Under the pieces are notes generated by a model that ran no database searches, was not told the DNA's origin, and saw only the letters and a list, made by a program, of their open reading frames with translations. DNA of 22,197 nt, taken from the NCBI RefSeq assembly GCF_001949125.1, contig NZ_MSTI01000133.1, positions 1 to 22,197 on the forward strand. The letters run 5' to 3'. Within the stretch, counting starts at the first letter, position 1. The number at the start of each line of letters is the position of its first letter. A program made the translations under genes and the position numbers. Origin of the DNA: Deinococcus marmoris (GTDB lineage: Bacteria > Deinococcota > Deinococci > Deinococcales > Deinococcaceae). Below, piece by piece: positions 1 through 7,441 of the stretch.

Positions 1-324
1 TGTGCGGTCCAGGCTGAATTCGCGGGGCTTGGCATCCGGCAACAACGCCAGAACCAGGCGGGCGACGTCCAGCGGACAGAGCGGATGCTTGTCAAAGAAT
101 CGCTCGATCTTGCGGATGACTGAGGCCGTTTGAGCGTTGCCAGAGCAACGCTCGGCCAGTGCAGCGTGGCGAACGTCTTTGGCTTGAACCAGCGCCAGGA
201 CGAGCATGGCGAGCAGCTCCACCTGATTTTTGCGGTATTCAGGAAAATGAGAGAAGAGGCACAGACTCAGCGATTTCAGAGATGGACAAGACGCGCTCTG
301 TTCTCGCGTACTGGACGATGAATT
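1..324 (-). CDS. IS4-family transposase, N-terminal part (partial)
   Basis: The reading frame is open from the stop at 325-327 leftward to the window edge. It encodes a segment containing QVELLAMLVLALVQAKDVRH, then SGNAQTASVIRKIERFFDKH and a DVARLVLALLPDA stretch. This is the helical N-terminal region typical of Deinococcus IS4-type transposases, ahead of the DDE catalytic core, which would lie beyond the left edge. No ATG or GTG is present in frame upstream of the conserved part. The start is therefore unclear, and the copy may have a mutated start codon or use a rare CTG/TTG. The recognition of family is from the sequence pattern; activity cannot be judged because the catalytic half is not visible. 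Confidence 0.6.
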
Positions 325-336
325 TCAAGTCCCTCT

Positions 337-356
337 AAAAAGTGTCGGGTACTGAG
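337..356. repeat. IS4-type terminal inverted repeat
   Basis: The 20-bp sequence AAAAGTGTCGGGTACTGAGG occurs here and, identically and in the same orientation, at 16213-16232. A related inverted copy is at 14161-14180. The bases just to its left (ctggacgatgaattt) also resemble those left of the second copy (gtggacggaattc), so the homology extends a little into the element interior. Confidence 0.65.
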
Positions 357-1255
357 GTGTCCCCGTCTCCGTTCGGAGACGGATTTCATTCAGCCCGAAG
401 TCGTACTTTGCTGATTTGAAGAATGACTCGATCAACCAGCGCCGTTTGTGCCGCCGGGTCAAGGTGCGTCCACCACCGGGCAGCGTGTCCAGCACGTAAA
501 AGCGTTTGAACTGACCTGCCCGTGGCAACGTCACCCAGGAGGCGTAGAGCTTGACCCCTGGAAGGGTGTCAAGTTCGACACATTCACCGCGCTGCACGTC
601 TTTGAGCCGCCGTCCGTCGCGAAGCCGCAGATTGCTCTTGCCACCCAAACTCACATGCTCAAAGCCCCAGTGGCGCAAGAGATCAAACGTATCAGCGCTG
701 TAAAATCCCGAATCCATCACCACGAATTGCTTGATCCCACCCACCCCACTGGTAGGGATGAAGCCGCTTGATCAGGCGCAAGGCGAGCGTGATGGGGGTG
801 ACTTCAGGGTGGGCGGGATCGTAAATCTCGCATCCCATCGGAAAGCTCAGCTTTCCGATGCTCACGTGCATCACCACCAGATGCAGGCCATGCACTTTGT
901 TGTCAGTGCGGACATACGGCAATTTCTGGCCTGTTTTCTCCACGCTGGTCAGATCAACGCGAATCACCATCCAGGGGTGCGAACGCCTGATCTGGTGGGC
1001 GTATTTGCGTAGTTGCTCGACTTGCCAGCGCCATCTGTGGCGCTGGCATGGTTGCAGTGGCCCCCCAGCATTGAGGTGACGGCTTGCGGTGCTTTTGGAA
1101 ATGCCCGTCATGTTCTTCAGGAGCGTGGCCCGTTCTGGATCAAGGAACGATCCTAGAGCAGCATCCCAGGTTCGCCAGGCGGTGGGGGTAAATTCCCGCT
1201 CGATATCACGGTACAGTTGCAGGGCGTCTGGGACAGCTTCGATTGCTTTGTTCAC
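357..1255 (-). pseudogene. DDE transposase (IS4-like), frameshifted and C-terminally truncated
   Basis: Two overlapping frames (692-1255 and 325-744) together encode one transposase. The N-terminal frame starts with GTG at 1255. It carries HTH-like residues and the first catalytic Asp region (VIRVDLTSVEKTG). The second frame carries VVMDSGFYSADTF (second Asp) and RRWLIESFFKSAKYDFGL (catalytic Glu). The break falls at 736-748, where minus-strand TGGG units are tandemly repeated. Removing one 4-base unit restores the expected ...HPYQWGGIKQFVVMD reading. The protein stops abruptly after the RLRTETG segment, where the IS4 end at 337-356 begins, so roughly the last 100 residues seem to have been lost by that insertion. 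No matching inverted repeat was found beyond 1255. The transposase should be inactive. Confidence 0.75.
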
Positions 1256-1266
1256 ACCAACAAGAG

Positions 1267-1290
1267 AAGCACGTTCCAGACGTGCTTTTT
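1267..1290 (+). terminator. Small hairpin followed by T-run
   Basis: AAGCACG (1267-1273) pairs with CGTGCTT (1281-1287) around a 7-base loop, and three more T residues follow. It lies just upstream of the transposase start at 1255 and points toward the hydrolase 3' end. It could be a rightward terminator or a structure shielding the IS gene from outside transcription. The remaining 1291-1493 shows no gene I can support. Confidence 0.4.
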
Positions 1291-1493
1291 ATCGATATAC
1301 ACACATTGCAACTCATGAGTATTATATGTATTTCTGGAGGTCTGGACTCTGGTTGGGGAAACCCGCAACAGGCGAGGGGGTCCGCCCTCCAGAGGCGCAT
1401 TCGCGTTCCAACGCGGTAACGTTCGGATTCTGCCGGCGAATCCAGACGGCACGCAGTTGGGAAAAGTGCGAGAACCTTGTTCTTTTGGGGAAA

Positions 1494-2240
1494 TCACTTT
1501 GTTAATTCAGCCCAGGTCACCAGCTCGCGAACAATAACGGCCCACTGGGCCTCGTCCGGTTCGTGGGCCATGTCGGCGTACTCCAGCGGCTGGACTCCAG
1601 CGGCTTCGGCGTACAGCCGGCTGATCTCCGGCGCACAAATGCGGTCGTGCGCGCCTATCACCACCAGGGTCGGCACGTTCAGCCCGGCGGCGTGGGTCAC
1701 CGGCGAGCCTTCGCGCCACTGTTCCGGAGCCAGAATCGCGTTGTAGCAGCGCCTCAGGAAGCGGAGACTGGACGTGTCATAGACCGCACGCAGGTCGGTG
1801 GGGGCACTCACCGCCACCACGTGCGTGGCGCGGGAGACCTGTCCCCCGGGGACGGAGACGCTCAGCAGCGCGCTCAGCCCACCCATGCTGAAGCCCAGCA
1901 GCACCAGCGGTCCGCTGACCCCAGGCTGTCCGGTCAGCCACGCCAGCGCCGCGCCCAGATCGGCCGGCCCGCTGAGGCCGTAGTCGTCGCAGCCCGCCGA
2001 GCCTCGCCAACCGCGTTGGGACAGGCTCAGGGCGTGCCAGCCGGCGGCGTGCAACTGCCGGGCCGGATGAACCATCGCGCCCGCATCCTGTCCCCAGCCG
2101 TGCAGCAGCAGCGCCGCAGGAGCTTCACCCGGGTGCCGCCAGAAGTATCCGCCCAGCTCGCCGGCCGGGCCGGGGAGATCCACTGGCGTCGCGTCTGGAA
2201 GCGGGGGCAGGGTCAGGCCGGGAATGGTCATGCCTTCCAT
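1494..2240 (-). CDS. Alpha/beta hydrolase
   Basis: The 248-residue protein has the full hydrolase layout. An oxyanion-side HGWGQ lies at 47-51 and the nucleophile elbow GFSMGG has Ser118. The acid is Asp199 in GAHDRIC, placed after the last strands, and His226 is in AHEPDE. There is no signal peptide, so it should be cytoplasmic. The substrate is not indicated; the family includes esterases, dienelactone hydrolases and acyl-peptide processing enzymes. I chose ATG at 2240 because AGGGG lies about 6 bases upstream. The frame is open further upstream to 2348, but that would overlap the regulator on the other strand. It diverges from the MerR-like gene at 2312, which is a plausible controller of it. 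Function class is secure; the physiological role is unknown. Confidence 0.85.
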   Translation of the reverse strand: MEGMTIPGLTLPPLPDATPVDLPGPAGELGGYFWRHPGEAPAALLLHGWGQDAGAMVHPARQLHAAGWHALSLSQRGWRGSAGCDDYGLSGPADLGAALAWLTGQPGVSGPLVLLGFSMGGLSALLSVSVPGGQVSRATHVVAVSAPTDLRAVYDTSSLRFLRRCYNAILAPEQWREGSPVTHAAGLNVPTLVVIGAHDRICAPEISRLYAEAAGVQPLEYADMAHEPDEAQWAVIVRELVTWAELTK

Positions 2241-2301
2241 TCTCCACCCCTGCTGAGGAGCCAGGCCGCCTTGATCGTTGCTCCATTCCTGACCCGACCC
2301 C

Positions 2302-2325
2302 TTGACCCTGATTGCGTGGAGAGCG
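2302..2325 (+). promoter_or_regulatory. Possible MerR-type promoter/operator fused to the gene start
   Basis: CTTGACCCTGATTGCGTGGAG at this position, spaced over 21 bases (CTTGACCCTGA then TTGCGTGGAG), resembles the left half and centre of classical MerR-family operators. In those, TTGACC is the -35 box inside the dyad. Here the coding frame starts inside it, leaving no room for a -10 box before the start, so it may be a deletion remnant. Confidence 0.25.
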
Positions 2326-2656
2326 GATCGGACAACTCGCCAGCGCAACCGGCGTCAGTGCCCGTGCCATTCGCCACGACGACGGCCTCGGCCTGCTGAC
2401 CCCCACCCGGGGGGACAACCCGTGCCGGGCGTTTCAGGTGGAGGACGTCGGACGGGTCAAGCTCATTCAGATGTTCCTCGGCACCGGGTTCAGGCTCGAC
2501 GAGATTCGCGAACGGGTGCCCTGCTTTCGCTACGGGCAGACCACGCTGGGGGCCTCCGTGGAGGAAGTGCGCGTCCTGTACGCCTGCAAAATTGCGGATG
2601 TGGACGCGCAGATTGCCGGCCAGGCGGTCAGCGGACAGGTCAGCCCCACCGACTGA
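2312..2656 (+). CDS. MerR-family transcriptional regulator
   Basis: The 114-residue protein opens with ERIGQLASATGVSARAIRHD, the MerR winged-helix HTH. It continues with GLGLLTPTRGDN, a wing RAFQVEDVGRVKLIQMFLGTGF, LDEIRE, and a short C-terminal helix. The usual aromatic pair after IR (YYE or YYD) reads HDD here. The C-terminal helix is short, with no cysteine cluster typical of metal sensors. The start is uncertain: the first start codon in frame is TTG at 2312, which overlaps an operator-like sequence. The native start may have been lost just before CGGATCGG. Its neighbours are a divergent hydrolase (71-base gap) and a decayed metallo-hydrolase downstream. It may be functional or in early decay. 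Confidence 0.7.
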   Translation: MRGERIGQLASATGVSARAIRHDDGLGLLTPTRGDNPCRAFQVEDVGRVKLIQMFLGTGFRLDEIRERVPCFRYGQTTLGASVEEVRVLYACKIADVDAQIAGQAVSGQVSPTD

Positions 2657-2731
2657 AGCTTCAGCGCTCCTTACCGCACCCGGCTGGTCCGGTCGTGCGC
2701 CCCCCTCCTCGCACCCAGACGCCCACGTCAT

Positions 2732-2972
2732 AAGGAGTCCCGTCACGCAGATTCAGCAGATTCGCGACGCCACCCTGAAGCTCGCCTACGCGGGCAAAAC
2801 CTTCCTGGTCGACCCCATGCTCGCCCAGCAGGATGCCCATCCTGGCCTGCAGGGCACCGTGAACAGCGAGCGACGCAACCCCACGGTGGGCGCCACGGCC
2901 TTCAGCGAGGCTGCGGCTCCCCGTCCAGCGGGCCTGACGAGGTGGCTCTCGGTCCTGTTCAAGCGGGGGTGA
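2732..2972 (+). pseudogene. MBL-fold metallo-hydrolase remnant (N-terminal ~50 residues)
   Basis: After a good ribosome site (AAGGAGT, 2732-2738) the position expected for a start codon (2742) reads GTC, which is not a start. The following residues TQIQQIRDATLKLAYAGKTF, LVDPMLA, HPGLQGTVNSERRNP match the N-terminus of UlaG-like MBL-fold hydrolases. Similarity ends at about codon 50, well before the HxHxDH zinc motif. The frame then runs through unrelated sequence to a TGA at 2970-2972. Start loss and truncation make this a dead gene. It follows the MerR-like gene by 75 bases and was probably co-transcribed with it. Confidence 0.65.
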
Positions 2973-3004
2973 CGAGGCACGCGAACTTCCGCCTGACAGG
3001 GCTT

Positions 3005-3010
3005 TATAGT
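3005..3010 (+). promoter_or_regulatory. -10 box (TATAGT) for the histidine kinase
   Basis: TATAGT ends 8 bases before the ATG at 3019 and no Shine-Dalgarno sequence intervenes. Transcription would begin at or within a base or two of the start codon, giving a leaderless mRNA. No convincing -35 box was seen. Confidence 0.5.
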
Positions 3011-3018
3011 GCCCAGCG

Positions 3019-4842
3019 ATGTCCGACTCTGGCCACTCCGCGACGGGCGGGCCCCCTGATGAACTGACCGAGATGCGTGAAGCTCTGGCCGCCGCCCAGC
3101 GTCAGAACGAGGTGCTGTCCACCTTCGTGGCCCTGAGTGAGGCGGCGGCCACCACCGATGACCTGATCACACTGGCCCGCCACGTCGGGGACGTGCTGCG
3201 CCGCAACATCCCCCACCTGTTGGCGGTCTACTTCACGCGCCAGGGAGAGCGCTGGGTGGCCGACCTGGCCAGCGACGCGGTCCCCCCGGAGTTCATGGCG
3301 CTGGTCCGGGCTGGGCTGCCCCTGGACACGCCGTTCCTGGCCCAGACCGTGGCCGCCCGCACGCCGCAGTTCTTTGACCACTGGAACCCGGCAGAGCAGG
3401 GCACGCCGTATGCCGAGCAGTTTCAGGCGGCGGGTGCCGCTCCCTTTTTTGAGGGGGGACGGGCCGTCGCGCTGCTGACGGTGGGGCTGGTGGGCCAGGC
3501 GGTCTGGACCGCACAGCAGCGCCAACTGTTCTTGGCGGTGTATCAGGCCCTGTACAGCGCCCAGCAGCGCAGCGTCCTGGCCCAGGAACGGCAGCGCTCC
3601 CTGGAAGCGTTCATGAACCTGACCGAACTCATCGGCACCGAGACCGAGCCTCTGCAACTGGCGCAGCGGGCCAGGGACTTCCTCCAGGCGTCCATGCCCG
3701 AGTGGTCTGTGGGGTACTACGAGTGGGCGGACGGGTGGTGGCGGGCGCTGCTGGCCGACGTGCCGGACCCCGAACTGCGCGCGTCGCTGTTCGCCGGCCT
3801 GCCCGACACCACCCCTGGCTACCGTGCAGCAGTGGATGCAGGCCGCCCCGTGTTTTTTGATCACTGGAACGCGGCAGAGCAGGAGTTCACCCACACTGAG
3901 TCGTATGGCAAGGCCGCCTTCGCCCCGTACTTCCGGGACGGCGCACCAGTGGCCATGTTCGTGGTAGGCAGCCAGCATCGCCGGGAATGGCTACCGGAAG
4001 ACCGCGCGGTGTTCGAGACCGTTGGGCGTAGCCTGGGGCTGGCCCTGGAACGGGCGTGGCAAGCCCAGGCCCTGGAAGACCGCAGCCGCAGGTTGCAGGC
4101 CAGTGAAGCGCAGCTTCAGCGCAGCAACCGCGAGTTGAAGGCCGCCAACGAGGACCTCGAAGCCTTCGCGTACAGCGCCTCGCACGACCTGCGGACCCCG
4201 GTGCGCCACGTCAAGGGGTTTGTGGCGATGGGCCGCCGCGCCCTGCTGGACGGTCAACTCGAGAAAGCGGAGCGCGCCCTGAACGTGATGGAGGGGGCCG
4301 CCGATCAGATGAACGCCATGATCGACGCGATGCTGGCCCTGTCGCACAGCAGCCAGCGCCCGCTGGACCACCGGGCGGTCCACCTGGACGCGCTGGTGGA
4401 CCACGCCCGCGCGAACGTGGCCGATGAGGGGACAGGCCGCGACATCGCCTGGCAGGTGGAAGGCTTGCCGCAGGTGATGGGCGACGCAGCCACCTTGCAG
4501 CAGGTGCTGACCAACCTGCTGAGCAACGCGGTGAAGTTTACGCGCACGCGCGAGCAGGCCGTGATCGAGATCGGGACGCAGGCGGGAGAGGAGGCGTGGA
4601 CGGTGTGGGTGCGCGACAACGGCGTGGGCTTCGATCCGGCCTATGCGGGCAAGTTGTTCGGCCCGTTCCAGCGGCTGCACCGGCACAGCGAGTTCGAGGG
4701 CACCGGGATCGGGCTGGCAACCGTGCGCCGCATCATCCTGCGCCATGGGGGGCGCATCTGGGCGAACAGCGTGCCTGGAGAGGGCACCACCTTCTCGTTC
4801 ACGCTGCCGCACATTCGCCCGCTGGAGCTGGACGGCGGCTAA
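3019..4842 (+). CDS. Double-GAF sensor histidine kinase
   Basis: The 607-residue protein has two GAF domains (about 25-180 and 195-345), a coiled linker (345-380), HisKA and HATPase_c. The H-box is YSASHDLRTPVRHVKGF with phospho-acceptor His389. The catalytic part has the N box around LLSNAVKF (Asn503), DNGVGFD (533-539) and GTGIGLATV (561-569). The C-terminal half resembles bacteriophytochrome kinases, but no PHY domain or chromophore cysteine is evident. The two GAF domains are diverged duplicates: FFDHWNPAEQ at 118-127 and FFDHWNAAEQ at 279-288 sit at equivalent positions, each followed by a PFF/PYF-x-G-A segment. There are no membrane segments, so it is a soluble sensor. No response regulator is adjacent. 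Ligand unknown. Confidence 0.9.
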   Translation: MSDSGHSATGGPPDELTEMREALAAAQRQNEVLSTFVALSEAAATTDDLITLARHVGDVLRRNIPHLLAVYFTRQGERWVADLASDAVPPEFMALVRAGLPLDTPFLAQTVAARTPQFFDHWNPAEQGTPYAEQFQAAGAAPFFEGGRAVALLTVGLVGQAVWTAQQRQLFLAVYQALYSAQQRSVLAQERQRSLEAFMNLTELIGTETEPLQLAQRARDFLQASMPEWSVGYYEWADGWWRALLADVPDPELRASLFAGLPDTTPGYRAAVDAGRPVFFDHWNAAEQEFTHTESYGKAAFAPYFRDGAPVAMFVVGSQHRREWLPEDRAVFETVGRSLGLALERAWQAQALEDRSRRLQASEAQLQRSNRELKAANEDLEAFAYSASHDLRTPVRHVKGFVAMGRRALLDGQLEKAERALNVMEGAADQMNAMIDAMLALSHSSQRPLDHRAVHLDALVDHARANVADEGTGRDIAWQVEGLPQVMGDAATLQQVLTNLLSNAVKFTRTREQAVIEIGTQAGEEAWTVWVRDNGVGFDPAYAGKLFGPFQRLHRHSEFEGTGIGLATVRRIILRHGGRIWANSVPGEGTTFSFTLPHIRPLELDGG

Positions 4843-4961
4843 GCCAGGGTCTCCTCAGCGGTGCGGTCTTCCTCCACCTGGCGGTGTCCTTCCAGGATCT
4901 CGATATCGTACGCGTGCAGCTTGACCCGGCTGGTTTTGCCGCGTCTGGGTCCAGGTGACAT
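4839..4961 (-). CDS. Possible 40-residue small protein
   Basis: The frame runs from ATG at 4961 to TAG at 4839-4841. It begins MSPGPRRGKTSRVKLHAYDI and ends EEDRTAEETLA. The composition is protein-like: a basic N-terminus, then a charged amphipathic stretch ILEGHRQVEED. The ORF exactly fills the space between the kinase stop, which it overlaps by 3 bases, and the divergent DUF6440-like gene, whose start is 11 bases away. I do not recognise a family. It has no Shine-Dalgarno; TATTAG immediately upstream could act as a -10 box for a leaderless message. It could equally be a chance frame in GC-rich DNA. Confidence 0.35.
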   Translation of the reverse strand: MSPGPRRGKTSRVKLHAYDIEILEGHRQVEEDRTAEETLA

Positions 4962-4972
4962 AGGCTAATAAC
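4961..4972. promoter_or_regulatory. Shared divergent start region with -10-like boxes on both strands
   Basis: Between the two ATG codons lies only AGGCTAATAAC. Rightward TAGGCT (4961-4966) ends 6 bases before the ATG at 4973. Leftward, the same bases read GTTATTAGCC, with TATTAG before the ATG at 4961. Neither side has room for a ribosome-binding site, so both messages would be leaderless. Confidence 0.35.
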
Positions 4973-5161
4973 ATGGCCAAGACCAAGCGCTTTGAAACCG
5001 TCCACGAAGAGAAGAGTCTGACCGAAGTCACGCGCATTCTGCGTGACCGGGAAACGGGCGTGTGTTACCTGTATCAATGGCTCGGGACGGGCGGCGGCCT
5101 GACCGTGCTGGTGGACAGGGACGGCAAGCCCCTGGTCATGGACGATCAGCCCCAGACCTGA
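4973..5161 (+). CDS. DUF6440-like small protein
   Basis: The 62-residue protein contains KRFETVHEE, TRILRDRETGVCYLY and GGGLTVLVDRDGKPLV. This is the pattern of the DUF6440 family: a short beta-rich protein with an RDKETGVxYLY core and a GxGLTxLxDxxGKP finish. The length matches the family. Function is unknown. The start follows a -10-like TAGGCT with no ribosome site, so a leaderless mRNA is likely. The strong terminator at 5240-5265 lies about 80 bases past its stop, so it appears to be a single-gene unit. Confidence 0.75.
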   Translation: MAKTKRFETVHEEKSLTEVTRILRDRETGVCYLYQWLGTGGGLTVLVDRDGKPLVMDDQPQT

Positions 5162-5236
5162 CCCCGCTCAGCCTCATGGGCGCCGCTGGATTGAGGGCGT
5201 CCGTCTGAGGTTCAGGGCGTGGGTAACGACGCCAGA

Positions 5237-5270
5237 CATAAAAAAAGCGGCCTTCAGGCCGCTTTGATTT
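5237..5270. terminator. Bidirectional intrinsic terminator
   Basis: AAAGCGGCC (5244-5252) and GGCCGCTTT (5257-5265) form a perfect 9-bp stem with loop TTCA. Seven A residues (5240-5246) precede the stem, so leftward transcripts end in a run of seven U. Rightward transcripts meet TTTGATTTCTTT. It ends the DUF6440-like gene and would stop anything started at the leftward promoter at 5275-5303. Confidence 0.85.
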
Positions 5271-5274
5271 CTTT

Positions 5275-5303
5275 AATATAGGGCGGTATTCAGCCGCTGT
5301 CAA
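5275..5303 (-). promoter_or_regulatory. Near-consensus sigma-70 promoter aimed at the terminator
   Basis: On the minus strand TTGACA (5298-5303) and TATATT (5275-5280) are separated by exactly 17 bases. The spacer contains an inverted repeat, GCGG...CCGC. The predicted start site is near 5268, only a few bases before the terminator hairpin at 5244-5265. The product would be about 30 nucleotides. No gene on that strand follows until the small ORF at 4839-4961. Confidence 0.6.
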
Positions 5304-5506
5304 ATACATGCATCGGATGCCGGGCGAACAGCCAGGAAGAGAGGCAGGATCAGCGGCCAGGGCCAGGCGGGGAGGGGCCAGGCAAGCTGCCACAGATTGG
5401 GCGCTGGCTTCCTGGACGTTCGTCAGATGTGTTCCTGGACTTGGCCTCCTGGATTGGGCCATTTCCCGCTCAGCGCTGGGCTTGCCGCGCAGGACTTGGG
5501 GTGACC

Positions 5507-5736
5507 TGATACGGATTCCGTCTGTTTCGTGAACAAACCGGGAAAGCTCTGGTTCGTTCACTCCACGCCCGGAACCCGTCCTTCTCGCTCTCGTCATGAA
5601 CAGACTGTCGTCGTGAGACAGCACCCGTATGGGGCTACTTCTCCCCAGGAGGACGCTCTTCCTCTGCTGGCGCAGCTCTGGGAGTCCCGCTCGGATTTCA
5701 CCGTTTTTGCAAACGATTCAATCGGAGTCCGTATGA
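5507..5736. repeat. Dispersed inverted-repeat element, copy A
   Basis: The copy begins TGATACGGATTCCGTCTGT and ends ATCGGAGTCCGTATGA. The ends ATACGGATTCCG and CGGAGTCCGTAT are inverted repeats (11 of 12). Copy B at 11504-11704 shares the start, a central ACTCCACGCCCGGAACCCGT, GAACAGAC, GAGGACGCT, CGCAGCTCTG, GAGTCCCGCTCGGATT and the end. There is no coding content. An internal hairpin pairs 5529-5539 with 5551-5561 (10 of 11), and 5520-5526 pairs with 5599-5605 around it. TGA flanks both ends and could be a target duplication. It resembles the small non-autonomous repeats known in Deinococcus genomes. The flanks 5304-5506 and 5737-5937 hold no gene I can support. Confidence 0.75.
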
Positions 5737-5937
5737 GACTCGAATATCAGCGTCCTGTTCGGGAAGTTCTGCCAGACTGCGCGTCTTCGTCCTCTTCCGG
5801 AGACGCGCGGTCCCCCTGGTTTCGCGTGTCCTTGAACATTCCGGCGCACAGGTCAGCACCGATCACCGGCTTCCTGGCCTCACCGAGGTCAAGGGCCTTT
5901 TGGATTTCGTGGGATGGAGACCTGTGCTCACCCTCTT

Positions 5938-7308
5938 TCAAGGCTGCGCCGCCGATGGGGACACCTGCCAGACGCTCAATGCGCCCACCAGACACACCGC
6001 TGCGGCGATCACCAGGGCCAGGCCCGGATGGGCCGTGCCCCCCGCCGCCAGGACCGAACCCAGCGTTGCGACGCCCACGACGCTGCCCACCTGGCGGGCC
6101 GCATTCAAGGCGGCCGCGCCGACGCCCGCGAGGTGAACCGGCACTTCGCTCAGGGCCAGGGCCGTCATGGGCGACACTGCCATCCCGCTGCCCAGGCCGA
6201 AGGTCACCATGCCCAGCCAGAACGGGGGACTCAGGGCCTGGGCCGACACGCTCATGGTCAGGATGCCCAGGCCCATCAGTACCAGTCCGAGCCGCAGTGG
6301 CCAGTGTGAACCGAACCGGGCTGCGAGCAGGCCGCCCGGCAGGGTCATGCCTGCGGACACCACCGTCATCGGCAGAAATGCCAGCCCGGCCTGCAGGGCC
6401 GTCCAGCCATGCGCCTCCTGAAAGGCCAGGGCCAGCACAAACAGCAGGCCGTACTCCCCGAAGTTAAAGGCGAAACCGGCCAGGGACCCGCGCGTGAAGC
6501 TCGGCACCCTGAACAGGCTGGGCGGCAGCATCGGGTGGGCCGTGGTGCGCTCCCGCCACATGAAGGCGGCCAGCAGCACCGCCGCCGCCACCAGCGCGGC
6601 CACGACGCGCGGATGGCCCATGCCCAGGGCGCTCATCTCGATCAGGCCGTACGTCAGGCTGGACAGTGCCAGCATGATCAGGAGTTGTCCCGGCACGTCA
6701 AACGACGCCCGCCCCACGCGGGGCGTTTCCTGGACGTGCTGCCAGGTGGCCCACAGCGCCAGCATGCCAGCAGGGATGTTCAGCAAGAAGATGCTGCGCC
6801 ACCCCAGGCCACTGGTCAGCAGTCCGCCCACCAGCGGGCCTCCAGCAAACGCCACGCCCGCCACGGCTGCCCACACCCCAAGGGCACGGCTGCGCGCGGC
6901 AGGATCCGGGTAACTGGACGTGATCAGCGCGATGGAGGCCGGCAGCATCAGGGCCGCGCCCAATCCCTGAAGGGCGCGGGCGGCCATCAACACGCCCGGG
7001 CCGCCCGCGACGCTACACAGCACCGACGCGGCGGTAAACACGCCGAGGCCCGCCAGGTAGGTGCGGCGGTTGCCGAAGCGGTCCCCGAAGGCTCCGCCGG
7101 AAAGGATCAGGCCGGCGAGCACCACGGTGTAGGCGTTGACAACCCACTGAAGGGTCGCCGTGCTGCCGCCCAGTTGCCGTCCGATGTCCGGCAGGGCAAC
7201 GTTGAGGACGGTGGTGTCGAGGACCACCAGGAAAAAGCCCAGGCAGACCGCCAGCAGGGGGAGCAAGCGCAGTCCGGTAGGGGGTGAGGCCAGGGCAGCC
7301 TGGCTCAT
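5938..7308 (-). CDS. DHA2-type MFS drug/H+ antiporter
   Basis: The 456-residue protein is strongly hydrophobic, with the 14-helix arrangement of the EmrB/QacA (DHA2) family. The family-specific helix-1 motif [11 protein letters not shown] is at 30-40. Motif [13 protein letters not shown], is at 71-82 between helices 2 and 3. The antiporter motif [12 protein letters not shown] is at 151-162 in helix 5. It is expected to export hydrophobic compounds across the inner membrane using the proton gradient; the actual substrate is not readable. The start ATG at 7308 lacks a strong ribosome site. It diverges from the PAS-AraC regulator at 7442 across 133 bases, the usual layout for a regulator controlling an exporter. 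No membrane-fusion partner is present. Confidence 0.9.
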   Translation of the reverse strand: MSQAALASPPTGLRLLPLLAVCLGFFLVVLDTTVLNVALPDIGRQLGGSTATLQWVVNAYTVVLAGLILSGGAFGDRFGNRRTYLAGLGVFTAASVLCSVAGGPGVLMAARALQGLGAALMLPASIALITSSYPDPAARSRALGVWAAVAGVAFAGGPLVGGLLTSGLGWRSIFLLNIPAGMLALWATWQHVQETPRVGRASFDVPGQLLIMLALSSLTYGLIEMSALGMGHPRVVAALVAAAVLLAAFMWRERTTAHPMLPPSLFRVPSFTRGSLAGFAFNFGEYGLLFVLALAFQEAHGWTALQAGLAFLPMTVVSAGMTLPGGLLAARFGSHWPLRLGLVLMGLGILTMSVSAQALSPPFWLGMVTFGLGSGMAVSPMTALALSEVPVHLAGVGAAALNAARQVGSVVGVATLGSVLAAGGTAHPGLALVIAAAVCLVGALSVWQVSPSAAQP

Positions 7309-7429
7309 GACGCGATCCGCTGGAGGGGTGCGGGAAAGAGAAGAGGCAGGGTGCGGTTCATGGACTCATGATGGCCAGTCCAGCAGGCTCTGTCTTGATG
7401 TTATTGTCGGCGGCTGGCACGGAAACTTG

Positions 7430-7435
7430 CATAGT
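7430..7435 (+). promoter_or_regulatory. -10 box (CATAGT) for the AraC-type gene
   Basis: CATAGT ends 6 bases before the GTG at 7442, with no ribosome site between. This fits a leaderless message and supports this GTG over codons further upstream, where the frame stays open but the sequence is not protein-like. Confidence 0.4.
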
Positions 7436-7441
7436 GGTGGT

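Larger units (their letters stand above)
1..356 (-). mobile_element. IS4-family insertion sequence, 5' end only (continues past left edge)
   Basis: The element contains the N-terminal part of an IS4-type transposase read leftward. On its right it ends in the 20-bp sequence AAAAGTGTCGGGTACTGAGG (337-356). I treat this as its terminal inverted repeat for two reasons. The opposite-end repeat of a related IS4 remnant at 14161-14180 reads GCTCAATACCCGACAGTTTC, which matches the reverse complement of 337-356 at about 16 of 20 positions. The same 20 bases also recur at 16213-16232. The element abuts, and appears to have truncated, the transposase gene at 357-1255. The left part of the element lies outside the window. 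Confidence 0.65.

Noticed and set aside
5136..5624. 162-residue leftward frame
   Set aside because: It runs through a strong terminator, a promoter and the end of the repeat copy A.
5747..5995. 82-residue leftward frame past the exporter stop ([20 protein letters not shown])
   Set aside because: It overlaps the end of the exporter and has no recognisable family; the middle part looks mildly protein-like but is too weak to call.
5529..6467. 312-residue rightward frame
   Set aside because: It lies in repeat copy A and opposite the exporter, and is made of low-complexity Pro/Arg/Ser sequence.
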